A DNA stretch of 64,000 nt from Gemmobacter caeruleus (lineage in GTDB: Bacteria > Pseudomonadota > Alphaproteobacteria > Rhodobacterales > Rhodobacteraceae), in assembly GCF_008271655.1 (NCBI RefSeq), contig NZ_VKKX01000033.1, positions 372,001 to 436,000 of the forward strand. The letters run 5' to 3'. The notes beneath the pieces are model-generated. The model made no database searches. It worked only from the letters and a program-made list of their open reading frames with translations, and had not been told where the DNA came from. Numbering within the stretch: position 1 is the stretch's first letter; every line of letters starts with the position of its first letter. Made by a program: the position numbers and the translations under genes. Shown here piece after piece: positions 18,018 to 28,100 of this stretch.

Positions 18018-19289
18018 TCAGCCCAGGGCCTGTCGGGCGCGGCCGCGCAGCCAGGTGACCGCCCGTTCTGTCAGCGTGGCCTCGCGCGGGGCGCGCAGGC
18101 CCAGATCGGGCAGCACGATGACCGGGTGGATATCCATCTCGCGCTGCATCTGCGCGGCGCTGCGCAGCACCGGGTTCATCAGATCCAGAAACAAGGCTGC
18201 CGCGATGGCACCGACCAGGCTGGCCACCGCCCCGGCGATCACGATCTTCTTGCGGCCGCCGCCGCTGGTATAGGCCGGGGTGATCGCGCGTTCCAGCAGG
18301 GTGAAATGCTCGGCATGGTTTTCCTGTTCCAGCCGCAGCGCGGTTTCGGCCTCGACCTTGCGGGCGGTGACGGCCTCGAACTGGGTCTGGAGCTGTTCAA
18401 GCTGCCGGTCATAGGCGCTCAGCGTGCGTTCCACCTCGGGCGATTGGGCAGCGCGGGCATCCAGCGCGGCGCGTTGCTGCTCCAGCCCGGCCTTCTGCCG
18501 CTCCAAGACGGATTTCTGCGCGGCCAGATCGTCGATCCGGCGGCGATCGGTCTCGCGCAGGCGTTGCTTGGCCTGAAGTGCCGCCTGTTCCGCCTCGATC
18601 GCCAAGAGGCCCTGCGCCACGCGGCGCAGATCGGTGTCGATGGCGCTGCGTTCGTCGGAGGAGCCGCCGCCGACCGCGGCGATATTGGCGTTCTTGTAGG
18701 CGGCAAGCTCGGCCTCCAGCACCGCGATCTGCTGCGATACGCGCGCCTCCTCGGCCTGGAAAAAGCCCAGCGTTTCGCGCGCGCGGTCGTTCTGCCGGGC
18801 GACTGACATGTCCAGCACGCTTTGGGCGAAATCATTGGCGACGCGCGCGGCATGGTCGGCGGTATCCAGCCGCGTGGTGATCAGCAGCGCCGAAACCGAA
18901 GCGGCCGAGCCAAAGGTCTGTTCCCCCGCCCCGGCGACACTTTGAAAGGTGACGGCCTCGCGCAGGGCAAAGACCTTTTGTTCCGCGGTCATGCCGGGGG
19001 CCTGGGCGAACAGCCCGTGCCGGTCGATCATCGCCAGCAGGTTTTCGCGCGTCGTCAGCCGTTGTTCGATGGCCTGAAGGTTGGCGGCGGTCTGGCTGCG
19101 GGTCTGCTGTTCCTGCCCGGCGATGACCGGGGTCTGCACCTGGATGACGGCTGCGGTTTCGTAATACTGGCTGCGCGACAGCGCGAACATCAGCGCCAGG
19201 ATCGTGCCGAGCAGAACCAGCGCGGCGATCAGCAGGCGCCGGCGGATCACCAGGTTCAGGAATTCGTCAAAGGTTTGAATCGGCCCCAT
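18018..19289 (-). CDS. Wzz/GumC-type polysaccharide chain-length protein
   Basis: A 423-residue inner-membrane protein: N-terminal helix RRRLLIAALVLLGTILALMFAL (about residues 17-38), a large periplasmic region with long coiled coil (around residues 140-330, rich in E/Q/A/R heptads), and a second helix KIVIAGAVASLVGAIAAALFLDLMNPVLRS near 360-385 with the proline-glycine-poor ending before it. Such PCP co-polymerases set EPS chain length together with a Wzy polymerase and a BY-kinase. The kinase partner is the adjacent gene rather than a fused domain. The ATG lies 6 bases after the kinase stop, so the two form one operon. Confidence 0.88.
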   Translation of the reverse strand: MGPIQTFDEFLNLVIRRRLLIAALVLLGTILALMFALSRSQYYETAAVIQVQTPVIAGQEQQTRSQTAANLQAIEQRLTTRENLLAMIDRHGLFAQAPGMTAEQKVFALREAVTFQSVAGAGEQTFGSAASVSALLITTRLDTADHAARVANDFAQSVLDMSVARQNDRARETLGFFQAEEARVSQQIAVLEAELAAYKNANIAAVGGGSSDERSAIDTDLRRVAQGLLAIEAEQAALQAKQRLRETDRRRIDDLAAQKSVLERQKAGLEQQRAALDARAAQSPEVERTLSAYDRQLEQLQTQFEAVTARKVEAETALRLEQENHAEHFTLLERAITPAYTSGGGRKKIVIAGAVASLVGAIAAALFLDLMNPVLRSAAQMQREMDIHPVIVLPDLGLRAPREATLTERAVTWLRGRARQALG

Positions 19290-19295
19290 CGGTCT

Positions 19296-20216
19296 TCACT
19301 TCTTGCCATAGCGATAGCGGCGCAGGCTGCGTTCCTGCGCGCGGTTCATGATGACCCCCATCAGGGTGGCGCGCCCCTCGAACAGGCGTTCGCAGGCGCG
19401 GATGTCGTCGGCGGTGGTGCGGGTCGCATCGGCCACCAGTAGCACCGCATCGACATGCGGCAGGACCGAAATCACGTCGTCGGACCCAAGCGCCGGCGGC
19501 AGATCCAGCACGATGACGCTTGGCTCCAGCAGCCGGGTCAGCGCGCGCAATGTGTCGGCCGTCTGCGGCGCCAGCAGGGTTTCGGCGGCATCGCCCACCG
19601 GCTCGGCATTCAGGGCCAGCGCGAGATTGCCGCCGACGCGGCGCAGATGGCTTTCCAGCGGCTGTTCGCCGGTCAGCACCTCGCGCAGCGGATTGGAGGC
19701 CACGCCCATCATCCGCGCCAGATCGGGGTGGCGCAGTTCCAGGTCCATCAGCACCGTCCGGGCCGAGGGCAGCCGTGCCAGCGACAGCGCCAGATTGCCG
19801 GCGACCAGGCTCTTGCCGCAGCCATGGGTGGGCGAGGTGACGGCGATCCGGTGCCAGCCGCGTTCCTGCATCGCTTGCAGCAGGCGGGTGCGCAGGATGT
19901 CGAATTGCGCGGTCACCTCATGCTGTCCTGTCTGTAGAAACAAACCGTTTCCGGCCAGATGGGCGGCGTCAAGCGTGATCGGGCTGAGGGATTCCCACGC
20001 CTTTTCAGGGCGATGCGGCGGCGCGATCGGGGGGGTATAGATCTCGGGCGTGGTGTTGCGCGCGGGTTGCGGGTTGTGCAGCGCGGGCAGTTCGCGGCTG
20101 CGAAACAGGGAAATGCCGGTCGGACGACGGGGGCGATCCGTCTCCAATCGTTCCGAGAAATCCGAATCGCTGCGCATGGAACCCACCATATCCGCGACGG
20201 AACTGCCCTCGGACAT
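19296..20216 (-). CDS. BY-kinase-like EPS regulator (CpsD/ExoP C-terminal type)
   Basis: An ATPase of about 306 residues. After a variable 110-residue N-terminal stretch come the P-loop VTSPTHGCGKSLVAGNLALSLA, the Walker A' VLMDLELRHPDL and Walker B VIVLDLPPALG of bacterial tyrosine kinases, and AVLLVADATRTTADDI. The C-terminus RYRYGKK has only two tyrosines instead of the usual long tyrosine cluster. I start at ATG 20216 because AGGA sits 6 bases upstream; ATG 20237 (MTKHRILM) is an equally open alternative. It would cycle phosphorylation with the Wzz-like protein to control polymerisation. Confidence 0.82.
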   Translation of the reverse strand: MSEGSSVADMVGSMRSDSDFSERLETDRPRRPTGISLFRSRELPALHNPQPARNTTPEIYTPPIAPPHRPEKAWESLSPITLDAAHLAGNGLFLQTGQHEVTAQFDILRTRLLQAMQERGWHRIAVTSPTHGCGKSLVAGNLALSLARLPSARTVLMDLELRHPDLARMMGVASNPLREVLTGEQPLESHLRRVGGNLALALNAEPVGDAAETLLAPQTADTLRALTRLLEPSVIVLDLPPALGSDDVISVLPHVDAVLLVADATRTTADDIRACERLFEGRATLMGVIMNRAQERSLRRYRYGKK

Positions 20217-20526
20217 CAATATCCTGTGTTTCGTCATCAATCGCACCGGGCTCCAGTTCGCGCGGCGCGGTTGACGCCGGGCTTTGCGCATTCATCCCGC
20301 ATTGCTGCGGGTCAAGGTCCGTAACGCCACAGAACCCACGGGCTGACCGCAGGCAGAGTGAATCGTCCGGGCCCCCGCCCAGTCATCGGAATATAGAGGA
20401 TTTCTTAACAAATTGAAAGGCTCGGCGGGGTTTGGCGGCGTAGGGTCAGGGGGGCGGCGCGGCGTTTTGCACTGGACAAACCGGGGCCGGGCCGCTTCCC
20501 TTTGCGGCAGAGCAGCGGGGTTGGTA

Positions 20527-21483
20527 ATGGTGCAGGATCGGGTCGATGCGGTGGTGATCGGGCGCAATGAGGGCGCGCGGCTGCTGGCCTGTCTCGACAG
20601 CCTGCGCGGTCAAGTCGGGCGGCTGGTCTATGTCGATAGCGGATCGACCGACGGCTCGGTCGCGGCGGCGCAGGCGCGCGGGGCCGAGGTGGTCACGCTT
20701 GACATGACGCAGCCCTTTACCGCCGCGCGGGCGCGCAATGCCGGCCTGGCGCGGCTGGCCGAGGATCCGCCGGCGCTGGTGCAGTTCGTGGATGGCGATT
20801 GTGCCCTGGATGCCGGCTGGCTGGCGGCGGCGCGGGCGGCGCTGGCGGCCGATCCGTCGGTCGTCGTGGTCTGCGGACGTCGGCGCGAGCGGCACCCGGA
20901 GCGGTCGGTCTACAACCGGCTCTGTGACCGCGAATGGAACACCCCCCCGGGCGAGGCGACGGCCTGTGGCGGCGATGCGTTGATGCGGCACGCGGCGGTG
21001 GTGGCCGTCGGTGGCTATGACCCGACGCTGATCGCGGGCGAGGAGCCCGATCTCTGTCTGCGGCTGCGGCGCGCGGGCGGGCGTATCCTGAGGATCGACG
21101 CCGAGATGACCTTGCATGATGCGGCCATGCTGCGCTTTGGCCAGTGGTGGCGGCGCAGCCGTCGCGCGGGCCATGCCTTTGCCGAGGGGGCCTGGCGGCA
21201 TCGCCACGGGGCCGAGCGGTTCTGGCAGGCCGAGACGCGGCGCGCGCTGCTTTGGGGCGCGGTTCTGCCGGCGGGGGCGGTGCTGGCCGGAACGCTGTTG
21301 CACCCGGCGGGCTGGTTGCTGCTGTTGCTCTGGCCGGCGCAGGTGCTGCGGCTCTGGCCCCGGATGGGGGCCGAGGCCGCGTTCTTTACCGTGCTGGGCA
21401 AGTTGCCCGAGGCGCAGGGGGTGATCGGCTATCACCTTGATCGGTGGCGCGGGCGGCGTCAGGGCCTGATCGAATACAAGTGA
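20527..21483 (+). CDS. Family 2 glycosyltransferase
   Basis: A 318-residue GT2 enzyme. DAVVIGRNEGARLLACLDSL, YVDSGSTDGSVAAA and QFVDGDCALDAGWL (DGD) mark the nucleotide-sugar domain; AGEEPDLCLRLRRAGGRI is the acceptor-side motif. Two hydrophobic stretches (LLWGAVLPAGAVLAGTLL, GWLLLLLWPAQVLRLW) at the C-terminus suggest membrane association, and the end YHLDRWRGRRQGLIEYK is typical of EPS glycosyltransferases. ATG 20527 is preferred over the upstream open frame because the residues before it are unlike the family. Divergent from the kinase gene by about 300 bases. Confidence 0.87.
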   Translation: MVQDRVDAVVIGRNEGARLLACLDSLRGQVGRLVYVDSGSTDGSVAAAQARGAEVVTLDMTQPFTAARARNAGLARLAEDPPALVQFVDGDCALDAGWLAAARAALAADPSVVVVCGRRRERHPERSVYNRLCDREWNTPPGEATACGGDALMRHAAVVAVGGYDPTLIAGEEPDLCLRLRRAGGRILRIDAEMTLHDAAMLRFGQWWRRSRRAGHAFAEGAWRHRHGAERFWQAETRRALLWGAVLPAGAVLAGTLLHPAGWLLLLLWPAQVLRLWPRMGAEAAFFTVLGKLPEAQGVIGYHLDRWRGRRQGLIEYK

Positions 21484-21496
21484 TCCCGGGCGCGGC

Positions 21497-22246
21497 TCAG
21501 CCGCGCGAGCCGAGCGCCTTGAGCGCCTCGCCGGGCAGCAGCTTGAAACAGGCCCAATAGCGCGGCGCCAGCCGGCCGGGATTGGTCATCATCCGCCAGA
21601 CCCATTCCATCGCGATCTTCTGCACCCAGACGGGCGCGCGGGTCTGGGTGCCGGCAAGAAAATCCAGCCCGGCCCCGATCGAGGCAAAGCCGACATGCGG
21701 CGCGATTTCGCGGCCCCGCGCGGCCAGGATTTCCTGTTTGGGTGCGCCCAGGGCGAGGAAGGCAAGGCCGATCCCGTCACGCTCCAACCCCTGCAAGAGC
21801 GCGGCCGCCTCGGCGCCGGTCGGATCGAACCCCATGGGCGGGGCGATCATGCGGGCGATGCTCAGCTTGGGCAGGCTGGCTTGCAGGCTGACGGCGGCGG
21901 CGGTCAGCGCGGCCTCGGTCGAGCCGATCAGGGCGACCTTGACGCCACATTGCGCGGCGACGCGGGCCAGCGGCAGCACCATTTCCGACCCCGGCACCAG
22001 CGAGACCGGGCGCCGCGCCAGCCGCGAAAGCCAGACAATCGGGTTGCCATCGGCCACGACCAGATCCTGCGCGGCATAGGCATGCCGGAATTCGGGCATG
22101 GTGCGGAGCTTGACCAGATGATCCAGGTTGATGGTGGCCAGCGCAAAGCCTTCACCCGCGGCGAGGCGCGCCTTGACGGCGGTCAGCAGCGCGGCCGCAT
22201 GCGGCACATTGACGGAAACGGGGGTATCTTCGAATTGAAACTGCAT
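21497..22246 (-). CDS. WecG/TagA/CpsF-family glycosyltransferase
   Basis: A 249-residue enzyme of family GT26. ALATINLDHLVKLRTMPEFRHAY, VVADGNPIVWLSRL, VALIGSTEAALTAAA, and the ending LALGAPKQEILAARGREI plus IGAGLDFLAGTQTRAPVWVQ and EWVWRMMTNP are the family's characteristic blocks. Such enzymes add ManNAcA, ManNAc or glucose-type residues to lipid-linked intermediates. ATG 22246 (MQFQFEDTPV) is used; the frame is open further upstream but those residues are not family-like. Convergent with the previous GT2 gene, divergent from the polymerase. Confidence 0.9.
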   Translation of the reverse strand: MQFQFEDTPVSVNVPHAAALLTAVKARLAAGEGFALATINLDHLVKLRTMPEFRHAYAAQDLVVADGNPIVWLSRLARRPVSLVPGSEMVLPLARVAAQCGVKVALIGSTEAALTAAAVSLQASLPKLSIARMIAPPMGFDPTGAEAAALLQGLERDGIGLAFLALGAPKQEILAARGREIAPHVGFASIGAGLDFLAGTQTRAPVWVQKIAMEWVWRMMTNPGRLAPRYWACFKLLPGEALKALGSRG

Positions 22247-22496
22247 GGCTGGCACTGGCAAAAGGGTCTCTGGGAATGCCGCAGGGTCGCGGCTTGCCCC
22301 GCATAGCATGGAATTGCGGCAAATTCAGCGCCGCAGCCTGAAAAAACACTCTGTTTCCGCGCGGCGCATGGACAGGGGGGGCGGGCTTGACGTAGCGCTC
22401 GGCCATGACCCGTGCCCGCTTTTTGCCCCTTTTTCCTGTCATGATGACCGCGCCCGCAGGCCTGGCCCTGCTGCGGCGCCGGGAAGGAGGCCAACC

Positions 22497-23909
22497 CTGA
22501 TCACGCCGAACCCGCTTGCCTGGCTGATGCTGGCGGTCTGGCCGCTGGTCATGCTGCTGCTGTTCCGGCGGCTGCCGGCGGATCGTGCGCTGATCTGGTC
22601 GGTGCTGGGGGGCTATATGGTGCTGCCGCCGGCCATCGCCTTCAACCTGCCGGTGGTGCCCGACATCACCAAGGACAGCCTGCCGGGGCTGGTGGCGCTG
22701 GCCATCGTGCTGTTCGTGCTGAAGGACCGCCTGTCGTTCTGGCCCGAAAGCTGGCTGGGCCGGGGGTTGATCGTGCTGTTCGTGCTGTCGCCCTTTGGCA
22801 CCGTGCTGACCAACCCCGAGCCGGTGCCGATCGGGCCGGGCATGCTTCAGGGCATGCGGCTTTATGACAGCGTGGCGGCGGTCACCAACCAGATGATCGA
22901 GATCCTGCCGCTGTTCCTGGCGCGGCGCTATCTGGGCACGCCCGAGGGGATGCGCGCCATTCTGGTGGCGCTGGTCGCGGCGGGGCTGGCCTATTCGCTG
23001 CCGATGATGATCGAGGCGCGATTGTCACCGCAGCTCAATGTCTGGATCTATGGCTATTTCCAGCATGATTTCTTTCAGACCATCCGCAATGGCGGCTTTC
23101 GTCCGGTGGTGTTCATGCCGCACGGGCTTTGGGTTGCGTTCTTTGCGCTGATGGCCTTTGCGGCGGCGCTGGTCTTTCTGCGGCTGGGGCCGGTGGCGGC
23201 GCGGCCACGGCAATTCGCGACGGTGCTTTATCTGGGCGTCATGCTGGCGCTGTGCAAAAGCATGGGCGTGCTGATCGACGCGGCGGTGCTGCTGCCGCTG
23301 ATCCTGTTCGCGCCGCGCCGCTGGCAGGTCTATGTGGCCTTTGTGCTGGCGCTGGTGGTCATCACCTATCCGGCGCTGCGCGGTCTGCATCTGCTGCCGC
23401 TGGACGAGGTGACGAATTTCGCGCGCGGCTTCTCGGCCGACCGGGCCGGGTCGTTCCAGTTCCGGCTGAACAACGAAGAGGCGCTGCTGGTTCATGCGGC
23501 GGAAAAACCGTGGTTCGGCTGGGGCGGCTATGGGCGCAACCTGCTGTATGACCCGCTCACCGGGGCGCGGCTGTCGATTGCGGACGGGGCCTGGATCATC
23601 ACGCTGGGGCTTTATGGCTGGGCGGGCTATGTCGCGCAGTTCGGGCTTCTGGTGCTGCCGCTCTTGCTGCTGGGGCGCGAGGTCTGGCGCGGCGCGGGGC
23701 CGGCCTCGCCCTGGGTGGCCGGGGTGGCGCTGATCTTTGCGGCCAATCTGATCGACCTTTTGCCGAACGGGACGCTGGTGCCCTTTACCTGGCTGCTGGC
23801 CGGCGCGATCCTCGGTCAGGCCGAGCTGCTGTCGCGGCAACGCGCGCTGCGCCGTCAGCGCGATATTGCAACCCATTGGCAGGCCGGGCAGGGCCGCACG
23901 GTGATCTGA
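22497..23909 (+). CDS. Wzy/O-antigen-ligase-like membrane protein
   Basis: A roughly 470-residue membrane protein with ten or more hydrophobic helices, a large loop near residues 290-340 (NFARGFSADRAGSFQFRLNNEE) and the motif KPWFGWGGYGRN, which resembles the conserved loop of O-antigen polymerases/ligases (ExoQ-like). It is the only candidate polymerase in the locus. The start is unclear: AAGGAGG at 22484-22490 is followed 6 bases later by CTG (22497), with no ATG, GTG or TTG at that distance. The in-frame ATG at 22527 is 36 bases from the ribosome-binding site; an upstream in-frame ATG exists at 22369. Confidence 0.75.
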   Translation: MITPNPLAWLMLAVWPLVMLLLFRRLPADRALIWSVLGGYMVLPPAIAFNLPVVPDITKDSLPGLVALAIVLFVLKDRLSFWPESWLGRGLIVLFVLSPFGTVLTNPEPVPIGPGMLQGMRLYDSVAAVTNQMIEILPLFLARRYLGTPEGMRAILVALVAAGLAYSLPMMIEARLSPQLNVWIYGYFQHDFFQTIRNGGFRPVVFMPHGLWVAFFALMAFAAALVFLRLGPVAARPRQFATVLYLGVMLALCKSMGVLIDAAVLLPLILFAPRRWQVYVAFVLALVVITYPALRGLHLLPLDEVTNFARGFSADRAGSFQFRLNNEEALLVHAAEKPWFGWGGYGRNLLYDPLTGARLSIADGAWIITLGLYGWAGYVAQFGLLVLPLLLLGREVWRGAGPASPWVAGVALIFAANLIDLLPNGTLVPFTWLLAGAILGQAELLSRQRALRRQRDIATHWQAGQGRTVI

Positions 23910-23918
23910 GGGCCGCGC

Positions 23919-24908
23919 ATGAAGGTGGATATCGGGATCTTTGCCCATGATGAGGCCGCGGGGATCGCGGCGGTGGTCGCGGCCTTTCTGGCGCAGCGCC
24001 GCGACGGGCTGGATCTGCGCGTGCTGGTGCTGGCCAACGGGTGCCGCGACGCGACGGCGGCGCTGGCGCGGGCCGCCGGGGCCGAGGTGGCAGACCTGCC
24101 CGAAGGCGGCAAGAGCCGCACCTGGAACCGTTTCGTGCATGACCTGTCGCGCCCCGATGCGGCGATGCTGGTCTTTGCCGATGCCGATATCGAATTGCCC
24201 GAGCCGGATATGGTGCTGCGGCTGGTGCAGGGGCTGGCGGCGCGGCCCGGTCTGCATGTGATGAATTCGCGCCCCATGAAGGATATCGTGGCCCGCCCCG
24301 AGGGGCTGAGCCTTCAGGACCGGCTGATTGCCCTGGCCGGCGGCACACTGGATAATTGGCGTCGCGCGATCTGTGGCCAGCTTTATGCCATGCCGGCCGC
24401 GCGGGCGCGGGCGCATTGGATGCCGGTCGGCCTGCCGGTGGAGGATGGCTTTCTGCGCGCCATGGTGTTGACCGACGCACTGACGCTACCCGAGGATCTG
24501 ACGCGGATCGACGGTGCCGATGTCTGGCATGTCTATGCGTCAGAGCGGGGTCTGGCCGCCTTGATCCGGCATCAGGTGCGCATCGTCATCGGCTCGGCGA
24601 TCAATCTTGCGGTCTTCGACGCGCTGCGCGCCCGGCCCGCCGAAACCCGGGCCGCCGATCTGCGGGCGGCGGCGGCACAGCCCGGCTGGTTGCCCGCCCT
24701 GTTGCGGGCGCGGTTGCCGCGTTGGCCTTATGGCTTTGTTCCGCTTCACTTTCTGATCAAGCGCAGCCAGAACCTGCTGCGCGACCCGCGCCGGCTGCGC
24801 AGTCCCAAGGGAGTGATGCTGCTGGTGGCGGGCTTTGGTTTTGATCTGGTTGTCTATGTGCTGGCGCAAATCCGCATGGCGCGGGGCACCGGCGCCGGCC
24901 ACTGGTAG
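23919..24908 (+). CDS. Family 2 glycosyltransferase
   Basis: A 329-residue GT2-type enzyme: VDIGIFAHDEAAGIAAVVAA, VLANGCRDATAALARAAG, and MLVFADADIELPE (DAD). GLPVEDGFLRAMVLTD is the acceptor-side acidic motif. A C-terminal hydrophobic segment (GVMLLVAGFGFDLVVYVLAQI) probably anchors it. Compared with typical GT2 enzymes the loop LPEGGKSRTWNRFV replaces the usual KGKxxALN motif with the same spacing, so it is likely still a transferase. It lies 9 bases after the polymerase gene, in one transcript with it. Confidence 0.82.
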   Translation: MKVDIGIFAHDEAAGIAAVVAAFLAQRRDGLDLRVLVLANGCRDATAALARAAGAEVADLPEGGKSRTWNRFVHDLSRPDAAMLVFADADIELPEPDMVLRLVQGLAARPGLHVMNSRPMKDIVARPEGLSLQDRLIALAGGTLDNWRRAICGQLYAMPAARARAHWMPVGLPVEDGFLRAMVLTDALTLPEDLTRIDGADVWHVYASERGLAALIRHQVRIVIGSAINLAVFDALRARPAETRAADLRAAAAQPGWLPALLRARLPRWPYGFVPLHFLIKRSQNLLRDPRRLRSPKGVMLLVAGFGFDLVVYVLAQIRMARGTGAGHW

Positions 24909-24916
24909 CGCTGCCT

Positions 24917-24941
24917 GCCGCAATCTGCCGCGCATTGCGGC
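24917..24941 (+). terminator. Hairpin after the glycosyltransferase gene
   Basis: GCCGCAAT (24917-24924) pairs with ATTGCGGC (24934-24941) around a 9-base loop, immediately after the GT2 stop. No T-run follows, so if it terminates it does so weakly. The remaining spacer to 25101 contains an AT-richer stretch (CCCTTTCTTTACGTTAAGG near 25018) that may contain the PKS promoter. Confidence 0.35.
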
Positions 24942-25101
24942 GCAAATGTGGCGGTTCTGTGGCATTGTGTCCCTGAAGGGGACGATTGGCGGATGGCTCC
25001 CCCTCGGGTATCGTCAACCCTTTCTTTACGTTAAGGTCTGACGGTGGGCTCCGCATGACTCGGTGGCGGAGTGGTGCGCAGATAGAGTGTGGCGGGTTTG
25101 A

Positions 25102-28100
25102 ATGACGGATGCTGAAAGGCCGCGGTCCGAAGTCGCGGAAACGGATATTGCGATTGTCGGCATGGCGGCGCACCTTCCCGGTGCGGCCTCGATCAATGAC
25201 TATTGGCAGAATCTGCGCGCGGGCGTCGAAAGTATCCGCCATCTGTCCGAGGCAGAGCTGATTGCCCATGGCGAAAGCCCGGCAAAGATGCGCCACCCCA
25301 ATTATGTGCCCGCCGCCGCCCCGCTGGACGGCTTTGCCGATTTCGACGCCGATTTCTTTGGCTTTTCCCCGAAAGAGGCGGCGATCCTCGACCCGCAGCA
25401 CCGGCAGTTCCTGGAGGTCGCCTGGGAGGCGCTGGAGAATGCCGGCCACATGCCCGAAGGGTTTGGCGGCGCGATCGGCGTCTATGCCGGCTGCGGCATG
25501 GGGTCGTATTTCTATTTCAACCTGTGTTCCAACCGCGACCTGGTCGAGAATACGGGCATGTTCCTGCTGCGCCATACCGGCAATGACAAGGATTTCCTGT
25601 CCACCCGCGTCAGCCATATCCTTGATCTCAAGGGGCCGTCGATCAATGTGCAGACCGCCTGTTCCACCAGCCTTGTCGCGCTGCATTACGCGGCGCAGGC
25701 GCTGTTGTCGGGCGAATGCGACATGGCGCTGGCGGGGGGGGTGACCATCGAATTGCCGCAGGCCCGTGGCTATGTGTTCAACGAGGGCGAGATCCTGTCG
25801 CCCGACGGCCATTGCCACGCCTTTGACCATCGCGCGCAGGGCACGGTGTTCGGGTCGGGCGCGGGCTGTGTGGTGTTGCGCCGGGCGGCGGATGCGATCC
25901 GGGACGGCGATCATATCTGGGCCATCGTGAAGGGTTCGGCGGTCAATAATGACGGTGCGGCCAAGGCCGGCTATCTGGCGCCCTCGGTCGAGGGGCAGGC
26001 GCGCTGCGTGGCCGAGGCGCAGGCGGTGGCGGGCGTCCCGTCCGATACCGTCGATTATGTCGAATGTCATGGCACCGGCACCTATCTGGGCGACCCGATC
26101 GAGGTGGCGGCGCTGACTCAGGGCTTTGCCGAAAGCGGGCAGGGCGTGGGCACCTGCCGCATCGGCAGCGTCAAGACCAATATCGGCCATCTCGATACCG
26201 CCGCCGGGGTGGCGAGCCTGATCAAGGTCGCGCTCAGCCTGCATCACCGCGAGATGCCGCCCTCGCTGGGCTATGAGGCGCCCAATCCGGCGATTGATTT
26301 CGAGACCTCGCCCTTTCGGGTGAATGACCGGCTGACCGCGTGGGAGGCAACCGCCCATCCGCGCCGCGCCGGGGTGAACAGCCTGGGCGTGGGCGGCACC
26401 AATGCCCATGCGGTGCTGCAAGAGGCGCCCGACCGCGCGGCCAGCGAAGAAAGCCTCTGGCCGTTTCAGCCCATCGTGATTTCCGCCCGGTCGAAGGCGG
26501 CGCTGGATGCGCAGGCGGCGCGGCTGGCGGCGCATCTGCGCGCGCATCCGGAACAGCCGCTCGCCGATGTGGCCTATACGCTGAAAGAGGGGCGCCGCGC
26601 GTTTGAAAAGCGCCGCGTGCTGGTCGCCGAAAGCCATGAACAGGCGGCCGATCTGCTGGAGGGCAAGGATCCGCGCCGTGTGTTCAATCATGAACCACTG
26701 GACGCGCCCGAGGTGGTGTTCATGTTCCCCGGCGGCGGCGCGCAATATGCCGGCATGGCGCGCGATCTTTATGATACCGAACCGGAATTCCGCGACTGGA
26801 TGGATCGCGGCCTTGCCGTGCTGCAACCGAAGCTCGATTACGATATCCGCGCGCTCTGGCTGCCCGAACCGGGTGATGAGGCGGCGGCGAATGACCGGCT
26901 CAAGCGGCCTTCGGTGCAATTGCCGCTGATCATGATCACCGAATATGCGCTGGCAAAGCTGTATGAAAGCTGGGGGATCAGCCCGGCGGCGCTGATCGGG
27001 CATTCCATGGGCGAAAACACCGCCGCCTGTCTGGCCGGGGTGATGTCGTTCGAGGATTGCATCGGGCTGGTGCATCTGCGGGGTCAGTTGTTCGATACCG
27101 TGCCGCCGGGCGGCATGCTTTCGGTGCCGCTGGACGAGGCGGCGCTGCGCCCGCGCCTGACCGGCGATCTGGATCTGGCCAGCGTGAACGCGCCGGGCCT
27201 TTGCGTCGTCTCCGGCCCCGATGCGGCGCTGGCCGAGCTGGCCGCGACGCTGGCGGCCGAGGAGGTGGAGACGCAGCGCATCGCCATCGACATCGCGGCG
27301 CATAGCCGGATGCTCACGCCGATCCTGACGCGCTTTGGCGATTATCTGCGCGCGATCCCGCTGCATGCGCCGGCACTGCCGGTGATCTCCAACGCGACGG
27401 GCCTGCCGCTGACGGCGGAACAGGCGACCAGCCCGGAATACTGGGTCAGCCATCTGCGCAATACCGTGCAGTTCCGGCAGGGCATGGCGCATCTGATGGC
27501 CGATCCGAACCGGGTCTACCTGGAAATGGGCCCAGGGCGGGCGCTGTCATCGCTGGCCCAGGCCAATGGCGTGCCGCAGGGGCAGGTCATCGCGGCGCTG
27601 CGCCACCCCGAACAGCGCATGGCCGATGACCAGTGGCATATCGCCAGCATGGCCCGGCTCTGGGCTTGCGGCGTGGCGGTGGACTGGGCGCCGATCTGGG
27701 CCGAAGCGCGGCGCAACCGCGTGCCGCTGCCGGGCTATGCCTTCCAGCGCAAGACCTATTTCATCGAACCCGCGCAGCCCGCACTGGCCGAGGCAGATAC
27801 CGCGCCCGAGCGGATCGAGGATCTGGCGCAATGGGGCTGGCAGCCGGTCTGGCGGGCGCAGGACGCCGAGCCGGCCGAGGAGGACAGCCCGCATGGCTGG
27901 CTGGTCTTTGCCGATGAGGCCGGGCTGGCCGCGCCGGTGATCGCCGGGCTGCGCGACCGGGGCCATCATGTGACCGTCGTGCGCAGCGGCGACGCCTTTG
28001 CCCGCGATGGTGAGGGGGGCTACATCCTCAACCCCGAACGCGGGCGCGAGGGGTATGACGCGCTGATCCGCGATCTGGTGGCGCAGGGCCGCGCGCCCGA

